This document shows, in pieces, positions 62,787 through 64,000 of a stretch of 64,000 nt of DNA. Both the position numbers and the translations under genes were made by a program. Numbering within the stretch: the stretch's first letter is position 1; each line of letters starts with the position of its first letter. The DNA is from Littorina saxatilis (lineage: Eukaryota > Mollusca > Gastropoda > Littorinimorpha > Littorinidae). Below the pieces are notes generated by a model. The model was given only the letters and a program-made list of their open reading frames with translations, was not told the origin of the DNA and ran no database searches. The stretch is from NCBI RefSeq assembly GCF_037325665.1, contig NC_090248.1, forward strand, positions 25,001,297 through 25,065,296. Direction: 5' to 3'.

Positions 62787-64000
62787 CTCGGAGGCAAAAG
62801 AAACGCCAATAAAGGATGCGTTAATTAAACCTTTATGGACTTGAAATAAAAAGAAAATAATGATACTAGCATGTTCTGCACGTGTTGTTTTAGCGGTCTT
62901 ATCTTGTCAGAACCGTGTTTGCCGTTATCTGGGTCACACGTGAGGTCTTGTTGACGGGGATCCCAAACCGTCATGGGGACCACTTTCAGCACATGCACAA
63001 TGTGGAAAAGCAGCTTTTCGTGTTCAGAGTGTTCAGGCAAGCTGTACCATACTCACAAAACTGTTAGAACATTCATTTCTGCGACACAGGCGCGATGCCG
63101 AGACTATCACCAGATCAGCGCCAACAGGCGATCGGGAGACTTGATGCCAGACAATCAGTTCAGCAAGTTGCTATGGCATTTGGAGTAAATGTCACCACGG
63201 TTTATCGCCTGCAGCAACGTTTTCATGCCAATTACAGTCCCGGAGACTTACCAGGACGTGGCAGACCCCGGGTAACAACAGCCCGACAAGATCGCCATCT
63301 TGTCCATCAACACCAGCGAGATGCATTCGAAACTGCCGCCAACACAGCCCGTAACACATTTGGGGTGCATGGACAACCCGTCAGTGCCAGAACTCTACGC
63401 CGACGCCTTGGTGGGCAGAACCTGGTAAATCGGCGTCCTGCTCGACGTCCTGTCTTGACAGCTCAGCATCGCCTGGATCGTCTAGCCTGGGCCCAGCAGC
63501 ATGCCCACTGGCGCCATCGGGACTGGCGGAGGGTTCTTTTTTCGGACGAGAAGCGCTTTTGCCTGGAACCTGGCGATGGGCGTGTCCGGATCTGGCGAAG
63601 ACCTGGACAGCGGTTTGCTAACAATAACATCCTGCAGCATGATCGATGGGGAGGTGCCAGCGTCATGATATGGGGCGCCATTGGTGTCAATTAGCGAGTG
63701 GGACCTGTCGTCTTTCAGAACGTCGGCCAAGGTCGTGGGAATGGTGTCAATGCAGACCGCTACATCAATCAAGTCCTGCGTCCCTATGTGGTTCCATTTG
63801 TCCAGAGGTACCAGAACTGCCTGTTCCAGCAAGACAATGCCCGTCCCTATACTGCACGTGCTACCCAGGACAGGTTGCGTCACAACAGCGTGAACATTCT
63901 GCCTCATCCTGCTCGATCTCCGCATCTCAACCCAATCGAACACTTTTGGGACATCATGCAAAGAAGGATTAATGCCCTTGCCCGGAGACCCCGCACAGCA
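62787..64000 (+). mobile_element. Tc1-like DNA transposon, cut by the window edge
   Basis: The left end CTCGGAGGCAAAAGAAACGC follows TATA at 62783-62786, consistent with a TA target. It encodes a transposase from 63095. It is a different subfamily from the element at 11970: both share only the AAAAGAAACGC part of the end. The right end is outside the window. Confidence 0.8.
63095..64000 (+). pseudogene. Tc1-family transposase with one in-frame stop, incomplete at the window edge
   Basis: ATG at 63095. The helix-turn-helix region (VQQVAMAFGVNVTTVYRLQQ), GRGRPR and first catalytic Asp151 (LFSDEKRF) are clear. The frame meets a TAG at 63692-63694 after 199 residues, then continues in the same frame with FQQDNARPYTAR (second Asp) and HLNPIEHFWDIM (the Glu) to the window end. 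A single nonsense change is thus the only defect seen in the visible part, so the copy is recently dead, or readthrough is conceivable. The sequence is GC-rich against an AT-rich background, as for the other Tc1 copy. Confidence 0.88.

Overview
This is eukaryotic DNA, most likely from a mollusc and probably a gastropod. The organism call is an inference from three things: intron-containing animal genes, a dense mix of tRNA-headed SINEs with GACGTTAAAC-type tails, and several DIRS-type tyrosine-recombinase retroelements beside Tc1, pogo, piggyBac and Mutator-like elements. No database search was possible, so family names come from recognised motifs.

Two host genes can be read exon by exon. ARL8, the small GTPase that positions lysosomes, lies on the minus strand in six coding exons between 37130 and 17581 (185 aa, intact). 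CTSC (cathepsin C, dipeptidyl peptidase 1), a lysosomal cysteine protease, lies on the plus strand in nine coding exons between 37280 and 58783 (469 aa, intact, Cys263/His411/Asn433 triad). The genes are head to head with 149 bp between their start codons. That gap holds three TCAYRTGA E-boxes of the MITF/TFEB type, and the CTSC ATG sits inside a YY1-like AAGATGGCGGC. Two lysosomal genes sharing such a promoter is the strongest biological signal here. A third host gene is likely at 1922-2853: the last exon of a nuclear-looking protein with a polyalanine tract, only loosely similar to SAMD3-like proteins.

Layout. 1-4460: the SAMD3-like exon, its likely 3' UTR and low-complexity DNA. 4460-14050: intergenic, with SINEs, a 22-bp minisatellite, MITEs, two TTAA-flanked piggyBac-like elements and a complete-looking Tc1 element (11970-13487). 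14050-17580: AT-rich, possibly the ARL8 3' UTR. 17581-37130: ARL8, whose introns hold a broken DIRS derivative with a structured 106-bp repeat array (19369-24845), a pogo remnant, a foldback region, a MITE expanded into seven 105-bp repeats, and a whole-looking DIRS copy (29195-34912). 37280-58783: CTSC, whose introns hold three more broken DIRS copies, SINEs, a Mutator-like MITE and a young, whole-looking Ty3/gypsy element (51087-56230) nested inside a SINE inside a MITE. 58784-64000: 3' UTR, MITEs, AT-rich DNA, and the start of a second Tc1 element cut by the window edge.

The mobile DNA mostly explains the size of the two genes: 0.56 kb and 1.41 kb of coding sequence are spread over 41 kb. 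In one place the element may have become part of gene function: a DIRS end abuts the CTSC exon 7 acceptor and supplies a near-consensus branch site.
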